Shown piece after piece: positions 45,546-54,072 of a DNA stretch of 64,000 nt. The stretch covers positions 1 through 64,000 of the forward strand of contig CAKUGR010000009.1 in the NCBI GenBank assembly GCA_934654775.1. The letters are read 5' to 3'. The notes under the pieces are model-generated. The model saw only the letters and a list, made by a program, of their open reading frames with translations. It was not told the origin of the DNA and ran no database searches. The stretch is from an uncultured Collinsella sp. (lineage in GTDB: Bacteria; Actinomycetota; Coriobacteriia; Coriobacteriales; Coriobacteriaceae). Position 1 is the first letter of the stretch. Each line of letters begins with the position of its first letter. A program made the position numbers and the translations under genes.

Positions 45546-46040
45546 TTACTTTCCTTCCTTCGCGGGCTTGAAGTCATAGGTGGGCTTCAACTTGCACTTT
45601 TTAACATCAGAGAAATCGAGGGTAACGGACTCGCCGTCCTCGAGCTCGAGGGTCACGTTCGTCTCGGTGGCGGTGGCAATCTTGCCGGCGTACTTGCGAC
45701 GGCCCTCGGTGGCGGTGGAGGTGAGCTCGCAGTTCTCGCCCACAAAGCGGGCAAAGTCACTCGGACGGCGCAGCGGGCGCGCCATACCCGGGCTCGACAC
45801 CTCGAGCGTATAGCTCGAAGAGATGGGGTCGAGCTCCTCAATCACATCGCCGACCCATTTGGTGTTGGCCGTGACGTCATTGAGCGACAGGCTCTGACCC
45901 TCGGCACCCTCGATACGCACACGCACGCAGGGGGCCTTGGTGGCACCCACGAGCTCAACGTCGACGATGTCGACATCGTGCTGGGGAGCGACGGCCTCGA
46001 GCGCGTCGATGATCGCCTGCTCGGTCTTGGTCTTGACCAT
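45546..46040 (-). CDS. rimP: Ribosome maturation factor RimP
   Basis: A 164-residue 30S maturation factor, first gene of the rimP-nusA-infB operon. Recognisable parts are VDIVDVELVG, YTLEVSSPGMARPLRRPSDF (the family signature) and the C-terminal SH3-like strand-rich region. GGAGGTGCC precedes the ATG at 46040. An attenuator-like hairpin lies in the leader just upstream. Confidence 0.93.
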   Translation of the reverse strand: MVKTKTEQAIIDALEAVAPQHDVDIVDVELVGATKAPCVRVRIEGAEGQSLSLNDVTANTKWVGDVIEELDPISSSYTLEVSSPGMARPLRRPSDFARFVGENCELTSTATEGRRKYAGKIATATETNVTLELEDGESVTLDFSDVKKCKLKPTYDFKPAKEGK

Positions 46041-46060
46041 TGCGGCACCTCCATTCATAC

Positions 46061-46093
46061 AAAAAAGAAGCGGGGCCGAAACCCCACTTCTTT
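46061..46093 (-). terminator. Attenuator-like terminator in the rimP-nusA-infB leader
   Basis: On the minus strand the stem AAAGAAGTGGGG pairs with CCCCGCTTCTTT (46093-46082 with 46075-46064, one mismatch), with loop TTTCGG, and is followed by three more T (46063-46061). It lies about 20 bases downstream of the predicted start site and 20 bases upstream of rimP, so it would end most transcripts before the operon unless read through. Confidence 0.7.
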
Positions 46094-46118
46094 CAATTAC
46101 AACTTCATTTGCAAGCAA

Positions 46119-46147
46119 ACTATACCAATACCTGCACAAACGTGCAA
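46119..46147 (-). promoter_or_regulatory. Promoter of the rimP-nusA-infB operon
   Basis: On the minus strand TTGCAC (46147-46142) and TATAGT (46124-46119) are separated by 17 bases. Transcription would begin near 46112, giving a leader of about 70 bases that contains the attenuator-like hairpin. Confidence 0.7.
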
Positions 46148-46408
46148 CCACAACACAAACCCGCAGGTCAGCGTGAGCACAGGTTCTCCACAAGAATAGG
46201 ACAATTGGACCGATAGTACCGTGCGGAGCGCGGCCAAGCGTCCAAGAACGAGCCATGCGTCCCAATCCACAGGCCCGTTCGGGCCCCAAGGGCGTTCCTT
46301 CCCGAGCCCCTATCACCCAGACTAGCGCTAAGGGGCATTCTGTAAAAAGCCAGCCAGCCGGTCGAACAACGGCAAGCCCATCCAGAACCTCTAAGCAAGG
46401 AGGCACCC
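46148..46408. other. Intergenic region between divergent transcripts
   Basis: This stretch separates the minus-strand rimP operon from the plus-strand lipoprotein gene. Apart from the rimP promoter at its left edge and an AAGGAGG site just before the lipoprotein ATG, I recognise no repeat, RNA or clear second promoter in it. Confidence 0.5.
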
Positions 46409-46981
46409 ATGAAACGTCTCGGCACCCTCTGCATGACAGCACTCGCCATCGCAGCATGCTCGCTTTCCCTCGCGGGCTGCGGCAACATCGATGACAAAAC
46501 CGGGCCATGTGAGCCGGATTGCGGAAGCACCGAAGCCGCCGAGAAAAGGACGCCACAGGAGGGCTTCGACAAAATCAACGAAGACATCGTCGACCCCCAG
46601 GGTCTGGGCCCCGAACCCCAAGAGCAGTTCCCTATCGACCTTGAAGCGGATGAGAACGTCCACGTCACCTGCATCGGCAAGGACACCGACGGCTACGGCG
46701 ACGCTGTGCTGGTTTTTACGGTGACCAATAACACCGGTGTCGACATGATGTTTGGCGATGTGGACTCCTACGCCTACGTCAACGGCGTGGTCCGCGACGT
46801 GCGCATGCGCCAGCCGGTCGCCGCGGGCGAGGAAACGCAAGCCATGCTCACCTTCGTCGGCACCTTCGACGACCCAAACTTTGATGTGAACAACGACCTC
46901 AACAACATCTACCTCAACATCTGGATGTTCGAAGAGGCAACGAGCAACGTCTACTTTAGGGACCTGGTGCACATCCCTTAG
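46409..46981 (+). CDS. Secreted lipoprotein, DUF5067-like
   Basis: A 190-residue predicted lipoprotein with the lipobox LAGC (residues about 21-24) after a hydrophobic signal. The mature part (about 70-185) resembles DUF5067-type domains, beta-rich and common as lipoproteins in Gram-positive gut bacteria: VTNNTGVDMMFGDVDSYAYVNG is the clearest segment. AAGGAGG lies eight bases upstream of the ATG. It is a single plus-strand gene between two minus-strand operons and ends at a strong terminator. Function unknown. Confidence 0.7.
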   Translation: MKRLGTLCMTALAIAACSLSLAGCGNIDDKTGPCEPDCGSTEAAEKRTPQEGFDKINEDIVDPQGLGPEPQEQFPIDLEADENVHVTCIGKDTDGYGDAVLVFTVTNNTGVDMMFGDVDSYAYVNGVVRDVRMRQPVAAGEETQAMLTFVGTFDDPNFDVNNDLNNIYLNIWMFEEATSNVYFRDLVHIP

Positions 46982-47024
46982 AAGGCGGTGCGACGCGCCA
47001 AACAAGCAGGGCATACAACGCAAA

Positions 47025-47060
47025 ACGAGGGACAACCCAACCGGATCGTCCCTCGTCTTT
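47025..47060 (+). terminator. Terminator of the lipoprotein gene
   Basis: ACGAGGGAC (47025-47033) pairs with GTCCCTCGT (47048-47056) and is followed by CTTTT. It may also act on the convergent leuS transcript. Confidence 0.7.
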
Positions 47061-47085
47061 TGCATGTCAGCTTTGCGCGTGGCGT

Positions 47086-49662
47086 TTACTTGACCACCAG
47101 GTTGACCAACTTGCCGGGCACGCAGATGGCCTTGACGACCGTCTTGCCCTCGAGCCACTTGGCGACGGCGGCCTCGGCGGCTGCCTGCATCTCCTCGTTG
47201 GAGGCGTCGCGGGCGACATCGATGCGGCCACGGACCTTACCGAGCACCTGTACGACGATCTGCACCGTGTCCTCGATGGACTCGGCCAGGTCGAACTCGG
47301 GCCAGGCGGCGGTGTAGGCGTTGCCCTCGCAGCCGAGTGCCTCATGCCACAGCTCGTCGGCCCAGAACGGGCAGATGGGGGCAAGGACGCTCACGATATC
47401 CTTGGCCACGCCGTAGCACAGCGCCTTGTCGCGCGATGCGCCCTCAGTGGCATTGAGGTAGGCGCTCGCCGCGTTGACGAGTTCCATGACGGCCGAGATC
47501 GCGGTGTTGAACTGACCACGGTCAAAGTCCTCGGTGCACTTGGCAATGGTGCGATGACGCTCGCGATAAAGCTTCATCGCGACCTCATCGAGCGCGGACT
47601 TGTCAAAGGCCACGTTGGAGTCACCGGACTGGACGAGCTGCCACACGATACGCCAGGCGCGCTTAATGAAGCGGTTGGCGCCCTCGACGGCCTTGGGGTC
47701 CCAGTCGAAGTCCTTCTCGGGCGGGGCGATAAACAGGATCGCCAGACGCATGGTGTCGGCGCCGTAGGGCTCGATGACCGAGCTCGGGGGCACGACGTTG
47801 CCCTTGGACTTGGACATGGTGTCGCCGTTCTCGTCCTTGACCATGCCCTGGCACAGCAGGTTGATAAAGGGTTCGTCAACGCTCAGCAGGCCCAGGTCGC
47901 GCAGCGCCTTGGTAAAGAATCGGCTGTAGAGCAGGTGCAGAATGGCGTGCTCGATGCCGCCGATATAGTTATCGACGGGCATCCAACGATCGGCAGCCTC
48001 GCGGGAGAAGGGCAGCTCGGTGTTGTGCGGGTCGGTATAGCGCAGGTAATACCAGCTGGAGCAAGTAAAGGTATCCATGGTATCGGTCTCGCGCTTGGCC
48101 GGGCGACCGCAGACCGGGCAGGTGGTCTCGTAGAACTCCTTGCACTCGGCGAGGGTCTCGCCGGCACCCAGGTCCAGGTTCTCGGGCAGCGTCACCGGCA
48201 GCTGGTCCTCGGGCACGGGCACGATGCCGCAGTGCTCGCAGTGGATGGCCGGGATGGGGTTGCCCCAATAACGCTGACGGCTGATGAGCCAGTCGCGCAG
48301 ACGGAACTCGACCTTGCGACGGCCGCAGCCCATCGCCTCGAGGTCGGCCACGATCGCAGCCTCGCCCTCGGAGTGCTTGCCACCGCGCATGCCGGTGTAC
48401 TTGCCGGACTGGACGAGCGTGCCCTCGGCAGCGTGGGCGCAATCCCAGTCGACGGTCTCGGCATGGAAAGTATCGATGGTCTCGCCGCTGGCCTCGACGG
48501 CAGCGCGGTCGTCATCGTCCAGGATGATCGGCACGATCGGCAGGTCGTACTTGCGGGCAAACTCAAAGTCGCGCTGGTCGCCACAGGGAACGGCCATGAC
48601 GGCGCCGGTGCCGTAGTCGGACACGACATAATCAGCAACCCACACGGGGACTTTCTCGCCGTTGACGGGATTCACCACGTAGCGGCCGGTAAAAGCACCA
48701 TGCTTCTCGAGGGTGCCCTGGGCACGCTCGACGGCAGAGATATGCTTGGAGTCCTCGACGATCTTGGTGACGGCCTCCTCGAACTCCGTGCCCTCGACGA
48801 GCTCGTGCAGGCGCGCATACTCGGGAGCCAGGACAAAGAAGGAGACACCGAAGAGTGTGTCGGCACGCGTGGTGAAAACGGTGATCTTACCCTCGTCGCC
48901 CTCGATGGGCTCGCCATCCTGGTCGCACAGGGTAAAGTCGACCTCGGCGCCCTCGGAGCGGCCGATCCAGTTGGCCTGCATCTGCTTAACGCGCTCGGGC
49001 CAGCCGGGGAGCTTCTCCAGATCGTCGAGCAGCTCCTGAGAGTACTCGGTAATCTTGAAGTACCACTGCTCAAGGTCGCGCTTCTCGGGCTCGGTGCCGC
49101 AGCGCCAGCACTTGCCCTCGGTGACCTGTTCGTTGGCCAGAACGGTCTTGCAGTTAGGACACCAGTTGACTGGGTTCTTCTTACGATAGACCAGGCCCTT
49201 TTCCCACAGCTTCTCAAAGATCCACTGACCCCAGCGGTAGTAGTCGGGGCTGCAGGTCTTAACCATGCGATCCAGATCGTAGGAGAAACCCATGCGCTTC
49301 ATCGTGGCGAGAGCCTGGTCCATGTTCTTATACGTCCAGGCGGCAGCCTGCGTGTTGTGCTTGATGGCGGCATTCTCGGCGGGCAGACCAAAGGCATCGA
49401 AGCCGATGGGATGCAGCACGTCGTAGCCGCGCATGCGGGCCTGACGGGCCATGGCATCGCCGATGGTATAGTTGCGCGCGTGGCCCATGTGCAGGTCGCC
49501 CGACGGATACGGGAACATCTCGAGCACATACTTCTTGGGCTTGCTGTCGTCGGTGTCGACGGCAAAGAGGTTGGAGTCCTCCCAGGCCTTCATCCACTTG
49601 GACTCAATGACCTGCGCGTCGTAGGCAGGGATCTCATCCTTATGATCTGTGCAATCGCACAT
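47086..49662 (-). CDS. leuS: Leucyl-tRNA synthetase
   Basis: Class Ia synthetase that charges tRNA-Leu; 858 residues. The HIGH-type motif is HMGH in [13 protein letters not shown] (near 52-64), the zinc ribbon near 160-180 has two CxxC pairs, an editing CP1 domain follows, and KMSKS appears as MSKSKGN near 615. AAAGGAG precedes the ATG at 49662. A large palindrome fills its leader. No T-box signature was found there. Confidence 0.97.
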   Translation of the reverse strand: MCDCTDHKDEIPAYDAQVIESKWMKAWEDSNLFAVDTDDSKPKKYVLEMFPYPSGDLHMGHARNYTIGDAMARQARMRGYDVLHPIGFDAFGLPAENAAIKHNTQAAAWTYKNMDQALATMKRMGFSYDLDRMVKTCSPDYYRWGQWIFEKLWEKGLVYRKKNPVNWCPNCKTVLANEQVTEGKCWRCGTEPEKRDLEQWYFKITEYSQELLDDLEKLPGWPERVKQMQANWIGRSEGAEVDFTLCDQDGEPIEGDEGKITVFTTRADTLFGVSFFVLAPEYARLHELVEGTEFEEAVTKIVEDSKHISAVERAQGTLEKHGAFTGRYVVNPVNGEKVPVWVADYVVSDYGTGAVMAVPCGDQRDFEFARKYDLPIVPIILDDDDRAAVEASGETIDTFHAETVDWDCAHAAEGTLVQSGKYTGMRGGKHSEGEAAIVADLEAMGCGRRKVEFRLRDWLISRQRYWGNPIPAIHCEHCGIVPVPEDQLPVTLPENLDLGAGETLAECKEFYETTCPVCGRPAKRETDTMDTFTCSSWYYLRYTDPHNTELPFSREAADRWMPVDNYIGGIEHAILHLLYSRFFTKALRDLGLLSVDEPFINLLCQGMVKDENGDTMSKSKGNVVPPSSVIEPYGADTMRLAILFIAPPEKDFDWDPKAVEGANRFIKRAWRIVWQLVQSGDSNVAFDKSALDEVAMKLYRERHRTIAKCTEDFDRGQFNTAISAVMELVNAASAYLNATEGASRDKALCYGVAKDIVSVLAPICPFWADELWHEALGCEGNAYTAAWPEFDLAESIEDTVQIVVQVLGKVRGRIDVARDASNEEMQAAAEAAVAKWLEGKTVVKAICVPGKLVNLVVK

Positions 49663-49685
49663 ATCAGCTCCTTTAATCTTAGCTG

Positions 49686-49804
49686 GGGTCGGTCGGCTTG
49701 GCTTTGTTCGCTACTGCGGACAGTCCTGCGCAAGACGAAGAGCACATTAAGTGCTCTTCTTTGCGTGCGGAACTTGTAGCGAACAAAGCCAAGCCGACCG
49801 ACCC
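49686..49804 (-). repeat. 29-bp inverted repeat in the leuS leader
   Basis: The arms 49686-49714 and 49776-49804 are perfectly complementary over 29 bases. Between them lies a smaller 9-bp hairpin (49737-49745 with 49751-49759, loop ATTAA). It lies directly upstream of leuS, inside the predicted leader. No T run or T-box core accompanies it; its role (regulatory hairpin, or a palindromic mobile repeat) is unknown. Confidence 0.8.
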
Positions 49805-49821
49805 TAAGGTTAACTCGCATG

Positions 49822-49830
49822 ATGATAGCA
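49822..49830 (-). promoter_or_regulatory. Extended -10 box for leuS
   Basis: The minus strand reads TGCTATCAT, a TGn-extended -10 element, about ten bases upstream of the 29-bp palindrome. No convincing -35 element is visible. Confidence 0.35.
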
Positions 49831-49840
49831 AATACAACAA

Positions 49841-49871
49841 GCGAGATGCCTGCGACTTGCAGGCATCTCGC
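49841..49871. terminator. guaB terminator hairpin
   Basis: A 13-bp perfect stem (49841-49853 with 49859-49871) and a 5-nt loop follow the guaB stop codon by about 50 bases on the minus strand. A short T-rich tract lies on both sides, so it may work in both directions. Confidence 0.65.
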
Positions 49872-49921
49872 TTTATCTAAATAACGTGGTTGATACTCAA
49901 CCTTTATGTGCGGCTATTACC

Positions 49922-51433
49922 CTATCGATAAGACACAGACTGCTGTGAGTCTTTCACGACTACGTCGTGGGCTCCGCCTTCGACGATGGAGGTGGAGCTG
50001 ACCAGGGTCAGGCGTGCCTTTTCCTGGAGCTCGGGGATCGAGAGGGCACCGCAGTTGCACATCGTGGACTTGACCTTGTAGAGCGTGCCGCCCACGCCGT
50101 CCTTGAGGGAGCCGGCGTACGGCACGTAGGAGTCGACGCCCTCGACGAAGCTGAGCTTCGCGGCGCCGCCCAGGTCGTAGCGCTGCCAGTTGCGGGCACG
50201 CGCAGAACCCTCGCCCCAGTACTCCTTCATGTACTGACCGTTGACATTGACGCGCTCGGTCGGGCTCTCATCGAAGCGGGCGAAGTAGCGGCCAAGCATC
50301 ATAAAGTCGGCACCCATGGCAAGGGCGAGCGTCATGTGGTAGTCGTAGACGATGCCACCGTCGGAGCACACGGGCACGTAGACACCGGTCTCCTCGTAGT
50401 ACTCGTCACGGGCTCGGCAGACGTCAATCAGCGCGGTGGCCTGGCCACGGCCGATGCCCTTGGTCTCGCGGGTAATGCAGATGGAACCGCCGCCGATACC
50501 GACCTTGATGAAGTCGGCACCGCAGTCGGCCAGGAAGCGGAAGCCCTCGGCGTCGACAACGTTACCGGCACCGACCTTGACGTCCTCGCCGTAGTTGGCG
50601 CGGATCCACTCGATGGTGCGCTTCTGCCACTCGCTGAAGCCCTCGGAAGAGTCAATGCACAGGACGTCGGCACCGGCCTCGATGAGCAGCGGCACGCGCT
50701 CGGCATAGTCGCGGGTGTTGATGCCGGCGCCGACCATGTAGCGCTTATCGCCGTCGAGAAGCTCGTTGGGGTTGGTCTTGTGGCTGTCGTAGTCCTTACG
50801 GAAGACGATGCCCATGAGGTGATCGTTGTCGTCAACGATGGGCAGGGCGTTGAGCTTGTTGTCCCAGATGACGTCGTTCGCAACCTTGAGGCTGATGTTC
50901 TTGTCGCCCACGATGAGCTGCTCACGCGGGGTCATGAACTCGGAGACCTTCTTCTGGTGGTCGTCGCGGCTGGGACGATAGTCACGGCTGGTGACGATGC
51001 CCAGGAGCTTGCCCTTGGGAGTGCCGTCGTCGGTAACCGGCATGGTGGAGTGACCGGTCTTATCCTTGAGCTCGATGACCTGCTCCATGGTCATATCGGG
51101 GGTCAGCGTGGAATCGGACTGAACGAAGCCAGCCTTGTGATCCTTGACGGCCTTGACCATAGCGGCCTCGGACTCGGGGGTCTGGGAGCCGTAGATGAAG
51201 GACAGGCCGCCCTCGGTAGCGAGCGCGACACCCATGTCGACGCCCGAGACGGACTGCATGATGGCGGAAACCATGGGGATGTTCAGGGTGATTGCCGGCT
51301 TCTCACCGCGCTTAAAGCGGGTCAGCGGCGTCTTAAGAGAGACGTTGTTGGGGATGCACTGCGAGGACGAGTAACCAGGAACCAGCAGATACTCCGAAAA
51401 CGTGTGGGACTCACCGGGAAAGAACGTAGCCAT
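49922..51433 (-). CDS. guaB: IMP dehydrogenase
   Basis: Oxidises IMP to XMP in guanine nucleotide synthesis; 503 residues. The barrel has two inserted CBS domains (about 100-220) and the catalytic loop [15 protein letters not shown] with its cysteine near residue 317. The C-terminal [26 protein letters not shown] binds the phosphate of IMP. Start [12 protein letters not shown] with GGAG upstream. The gene is monocistronic. Confidence 0.94.
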   Translation of the reverse strand: MATFFPGESHTFSEYLLVPGYSSSQCIPNNVSLKTPLTRFKRGEKPAITLNIPMVSAIMQSVSGVDMGVALATEGGLSFIYGSQTPESEAAMVKAVKDHKAGFVQSDSTLTPDMTMEQVIELKDKTGHSTMPVTDDGTPKGKLLGIVTSRDYRPSRDDHQKKVSEFMTPREQLIVGDKNISLKVANDVIWDNKLNALPIVDDNDHLMGIVFRKDYDSHKTNPNELLDGDKRYMVGAGINTRDYAERVPLLIEAGADVLCIDSSEGFSEWQKRTIEWIRANYGEDVKVGAGNVVDAEGFRFLADCGADFIKVGIGGGSICITRETKGIGRGQATALIDVCRARDEYYEETGVYVPVCSDGGIVYDYHMTLALAMGADFMMLGRYFARFDESPTERVNVNGQYMKEYWGEGSARARNWQRYDLGGAAKLSFVEGVDSYVPYAGSLKDGVGGTLYKVKSTMCNCGALSIPELQEKARLTLVSSTSIVEGGAHDVVVKDSQQSVSYR

Positions 51434-51617
51434 GTTTCTCCTTTTTCCATGCGACCGGTCGGCTGCAGGCCTCGTAGGACCCAGCCCAACCTTGGGCGCC
51501 CAATACTGGGGAAGTATCTTAACGCACTTTGACTGCTACAATGCATGATTTAAGAAGAGCACACGAGGGTTTGACGCAGGCTTTGCGTTTGCCCAGCAAA
51601 CACTTTAGCGGGGAGAC

Positions 51618-51971
51618 GTGGAGCGTATGGAGTACAAGACGACGGCAAAGTTGGTCATTCAAGCGTGCGACGAAGATCTGCCGGGCGTGTTTGGCCATGG
51701 CTGCGTCTTGCTGCTGCAGGGAATTGCCCGCGAGCACTCGCTGAACCGCGCCGCCAAGAGTATGGGCATGGCGTATTCCAAGGCTTGGCGCATTGTGAAT
51801 GAGGCCGAAGGCCAGCTGGGCTGCAAGCTCATCGAGCGCGACGGCGCCCGCGGGTCCACGCTCACGCCGGCCGGCGAGCGCGCCATAGCGGTCTATGAGG
51901 AGCTGCAGGCCGACATCAACAACGTCATCGCCACCAGGGCCAACGACCTCATCGCCAGCATTAACGCGTAA
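51618..51971 (+). CDS. ModE/LysR-like winged helix-turn-helix protein
   Basis: A 117-residue protein with a single winged helix-turn-helix: SLNRAAKSMGMAYSKAWRIVNEAE (about 41-64) and the wing LIERDGARGSTLTPAGERAI. This matches the N-terminal domain of ModE-type molybdate regulators without the molybdate-binding domains. It begins at GTG 51618 close to a GGGGAG site; an ATG at 51627 is the alternative. An extended -10 element TGCTACAAT lies at 51534-51542. It is divergent from guaB, and no molybdate transport gene is nearby. Confidence 0.75.
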   Translation: MERMEYKTTAKLVIQACDEDLPGVFGHGCVLLLQGIAREHSLNRAAKSMGMAYSKAWRIVNEAEGQLGCKLIERDGARGSTLTPAGERAIAVYEELQADINNVIATRANDLIASINA

Positions 51972-52022
51972 TAGTCTTTTAGGGACTGATTTTTAGTCCG
52001 CCGCACTCACGAATTAAGGCGC

Positions 52023-52186
52023 GCGCCACAAAATGGGCCCATCTACTACGTTTGGTTGAATACCCTCGACCATACCGAAAATGGAGAAAACAAAACCGCA
52101 GGTAGAAAGCTTGCCAATTTTCAAAAAAGCTGGGTATGGTCGACCCCTAGGGGTTAAACGTAGTAGATAGGCCGTTTTCGTGGCAC
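52023..52186. mobile_element. MITE-like 164-bp inverted-repeat element
   Basis: Imperfect terminal inverted repeats of about 54 bases (52023-52076 and 52132-52186) share a GCCAC start, the block ATCTACTACGTTT and the block TCGACCATACC; the centre is A-rich. The whole element could fold into one long hairpin. No transposase is encoded. It fills the gap between the helix-turn-helix gene and the end of the PLP-fold gene. Confidence 0.6.
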
Positions 52187-52199
52187 AGGCCCCGATGAG

Positions 52200-53192
52200 C
52201 TATTTTCGGAGGGCGTTGTCTAGGGTGGCGGCTATTTGCAGAGGGTCGTCGGTGCCGGCGAAGAGGCGGATGGTACTCCCCTGTTTACCTCGCGGGGCCG
52301 AGAGACGCGTTATTGCGCCGCCGGCGGGCGATGTGCGGAATTCGTCCGGCAGCGCTTCGAACAGCTCGCCCGCGGTGCGGTCAATCAGGTCAAACTCTAC
52401 TGCCGGACCAAAACCGTGCTCGAGGATGCCCGTCGCGACGGCGTGATCGGGATGCGAGGTCAGCCCGGGATAGCGCACGTTGCACACCATCTCGTTCGCG
52501 GCCAAATATTCAGCCAGCGCGCGGGCGCGATCGAAGTGCGCCCACATGCGGGCATCGAGCGAGGACAGTCCGCGTTCCAGCACCCCGGCCTCATCGGCGG
52601 ACAGATTGAGTGCAGGCAAACCGCAACCCTCGAGCAACGCATGCGCGCATTCGGCGGCGACGTCCACGCGGTGGCGTTTAAGCTGTGAGCGTGCGACCGA
52701 CGCTGCCACGAGCTTGCGCGGAGCCTTACCGGCGCACACGCGGTCGAGCGCCTCGATCGACAGAACGGCACCCAAACGCAGCGGATCGCAGCCAAAAGCC
52801 GACGCCACGGTGTTGTCCACAACCAGCAGCGCGCGGGCCTCACGAGCCGCGCGGCCCAGCGCACGAAGGTCGGGGGCACGCAGGCCAAACCCGCCGATGG
52901 AGTTGACGAACCACCACAGGTGTGGCCCCTCGACATCAAACGAAGCATCAAAGCCCTCGGACGCGCCAGCAAACGCCGCAACCGATGGCTCCCCCACCAT
53001 AGCCACGTCGCAGGCATCAAAGCCGCGCGCAAACGCTTCGGCAAAGTCATCCGCAAAGGCCACCAAGCGATCGCCGGGCTGCACAATCCCCAGCATCGAC
53101 AGCGCCGCCGGCACATGCGAGGCCGCAACAAGACGCGCCTCACGCGCACCAGCCCTTGCAGCCCAGGCCTCTTCTAACTGTTGCACGTCCAC
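52200..53192 (-). CDS. Degenerate Cys/Met-metabolism PLP-fold protein
   Basis: A 330-residue member of the cystathionine gamma-synthase fold, about 50 residues short at the N-terminus. The VVDNTVAS segment (124-131), the LGA turn and the C-terminal STIRLFAGTDDP align with the family. The PLP-lysine motif HSxTK reads EALDR (147-151), putting Arg151 where lysine should be. SGM is replaced by SHV and YGGT by FAEA, so all key PLP contacts are gone. The frame is intact, so it is not an obvious pseudogene. It starts at GTG 53192. Probably a non-catalytic protein; substrate unknown. Confidence 0.75.
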   Translation of the reverse strand: MDVQQLEEAWAARAGAREARLVAASHVPAALSMLGIVQPGDRLVAFADDFAEAFARGFDACDVAMVGEPSVAAFAGASEGFDASFDVEGPHLWWFVNSIGGFGLRAPDLRALGRAAREARALLVVDNTVASAFGCDPLRLGAVLSIEALDRVCAGKAPRKLVAASVARSQLKRHRVDVAAECAHALLEGCGLPALNLSADEAGVLERGLSSLDARMWAHFDRARALAEYLAANEMVCNVRYPGLTSHPDHAVATGILEHGFGPAVEFDLIDRTAGELFEALPDEFRTSPAGGAITRLSAPRGKQGSTIRLFAGTDDPLQIAATLDNALRK

Positions 53193-53253
53193 GCGACACC
53201 GTCCCTTAAATAATAAAACTGAACCAAATTAGCCATCCTGGAAGAGCACGCGC

Positions 53254-53397
53254 CAGCGAGCGGGCAGCTGTCGTGGCGAGGTGCCGTGAAAGAGGAGCGA
53301 CGCGTACTTCATGTACGCGAGCGACGGTTTGAGCGGCAGATCGCCCGGCAGATGCCCGCGCAGCGTCGAGCGGTCCGGCGTTCGTTAGAACGCCGGA
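53254..53397. ncRNA. Structured element copy B, beyond the DUF4956 gene
   Basis: This has the same architecture as the element at 6462-6609: a CAGCGA start, basal stem GCGGGCAGCTG/CAGATGCCCGC (53260-53270, 53349-53359; one mismatch), helix GGCGA/TCGCC (53275-53279, 53341-53345), the GG/GA internal loop, helix TGCCG/CGGCA (53282-53286, 53334-53338), TGAAAGAGGAG (53287-53297), and apical stem GCGTAC/GTACGC (53302-53307, 53313-53318). The 9-mer GCAGCGTCG (53360-53368) and a 10-bp hairpin (53374-53383 with 53388-53397) follow. The helices differ from copy A by paired changes. Functional strand undecided. Confidence 0.65.
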
Positions 53398-53403
53398 ACA
53401 AAA

Positions 53404-54069
53404 TTAGCCGTGATATTCACCGTTGTATTGGATCAACGTTAGGTCTTCCACGCCGTCGAGCGCTCGAATCGCATCGGCATAGGGCATATCCACACCGTCC
53501 GAGAAGACCTCGACGGCCATCTCGACCTTTTCGCCGCGCATGGTTTTGGACTTGACGGTAAACTTGGTGCGCCCAAACGCGCGCACAATATCGTCACCGG
53601 TGGTCTGGCCCGTGTAGTGGATGACCATCATGTACACGCGCGCCTTGTCCTGGTGGCTCGCAAAGCCGGCAATCATCACCACGATCACCACTGCCGTGAT
53701 CCCTACGAGCGCATACATGCCGGCACCCGCCGTAATGCCCGTGGTAATCGCCCAAAACAGATACAACAGGTCGAGCGGGTCCTTGACCGCCGTACGATAG
53801 CGGACGATGGACAGAGCACCGACCATACCGAGCGAAATGACCACGTTGGTCGAGATCGCGAGCGTGACCATGCAGGTGAGCACGCACATACCCACGAGCG
53901 TCACGGCAAAGCTGCGCGAATACACCACGCCGGTAAAAAAGCGTTTGTACACGTAATAGATCAGGATGCCCATGGCGAGCGCCACGAGCAGCGACAGGCC
54001 GATCTTGGCAGGGTCGACCTGACCAAACGCCTCCAAGACGGAGTTCTTAAAAAAGTCCCTGGTGCTCAT
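53404..54069 (-). CDS. DUF4956 membrane protein
   Basis: A 221-residue integral membrane protein with about four helices (roughly 22-41, 50-75, 80-95 and 110-140), then a soluble C-terminal domain (about 145-221). It carries the family signature GALSIVRYRTAVKDPLDL (near 84-101). DUF4956 genes are often next to VTC-domain genes. It is the last gene of the Pel operon, three bases after the VTC gene. Function unknown; the context points to surface polymer or polyphosphate-related work at the membrane. Confidence 0.85.
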   Translation of the reverse strand: MSTRDFFKNSVLEAFGQVDPAKIGLSLLVALAMGILIYYVYKRFFTGVVYSRSFAVTLVGMCVLTCMVTLAISTNVVISLGMVGALSIVRYRTAVKDPLDLLYLFWAITTGITAGAGMYALVGITAVVIVVMIAGFASHQDKARVYMMVIHYTGQTTGDDIVRAFGRTKFTVKSKTMRGEKVEMAVEVFSDGVDMPYADAIRALDGVEDLTLIQYNGEYHG

Positions 54070-54072
54070 GGT

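Noticed and set aside
49663..49840. A T-box leader for leuS
   Set aside because: No GGGTGG core, no stem I landmarks and no terminator with a U tract were found; the leader is filled by the 29-bp palindrome instead.
52200..53192. The PLP-fold gene as a frameshifted pseudogene
   Set aside because: The frame is open over 330 codons and homology to the fold continues to the C-terminus; loss of the lysine is a substitution, not a frameshift.
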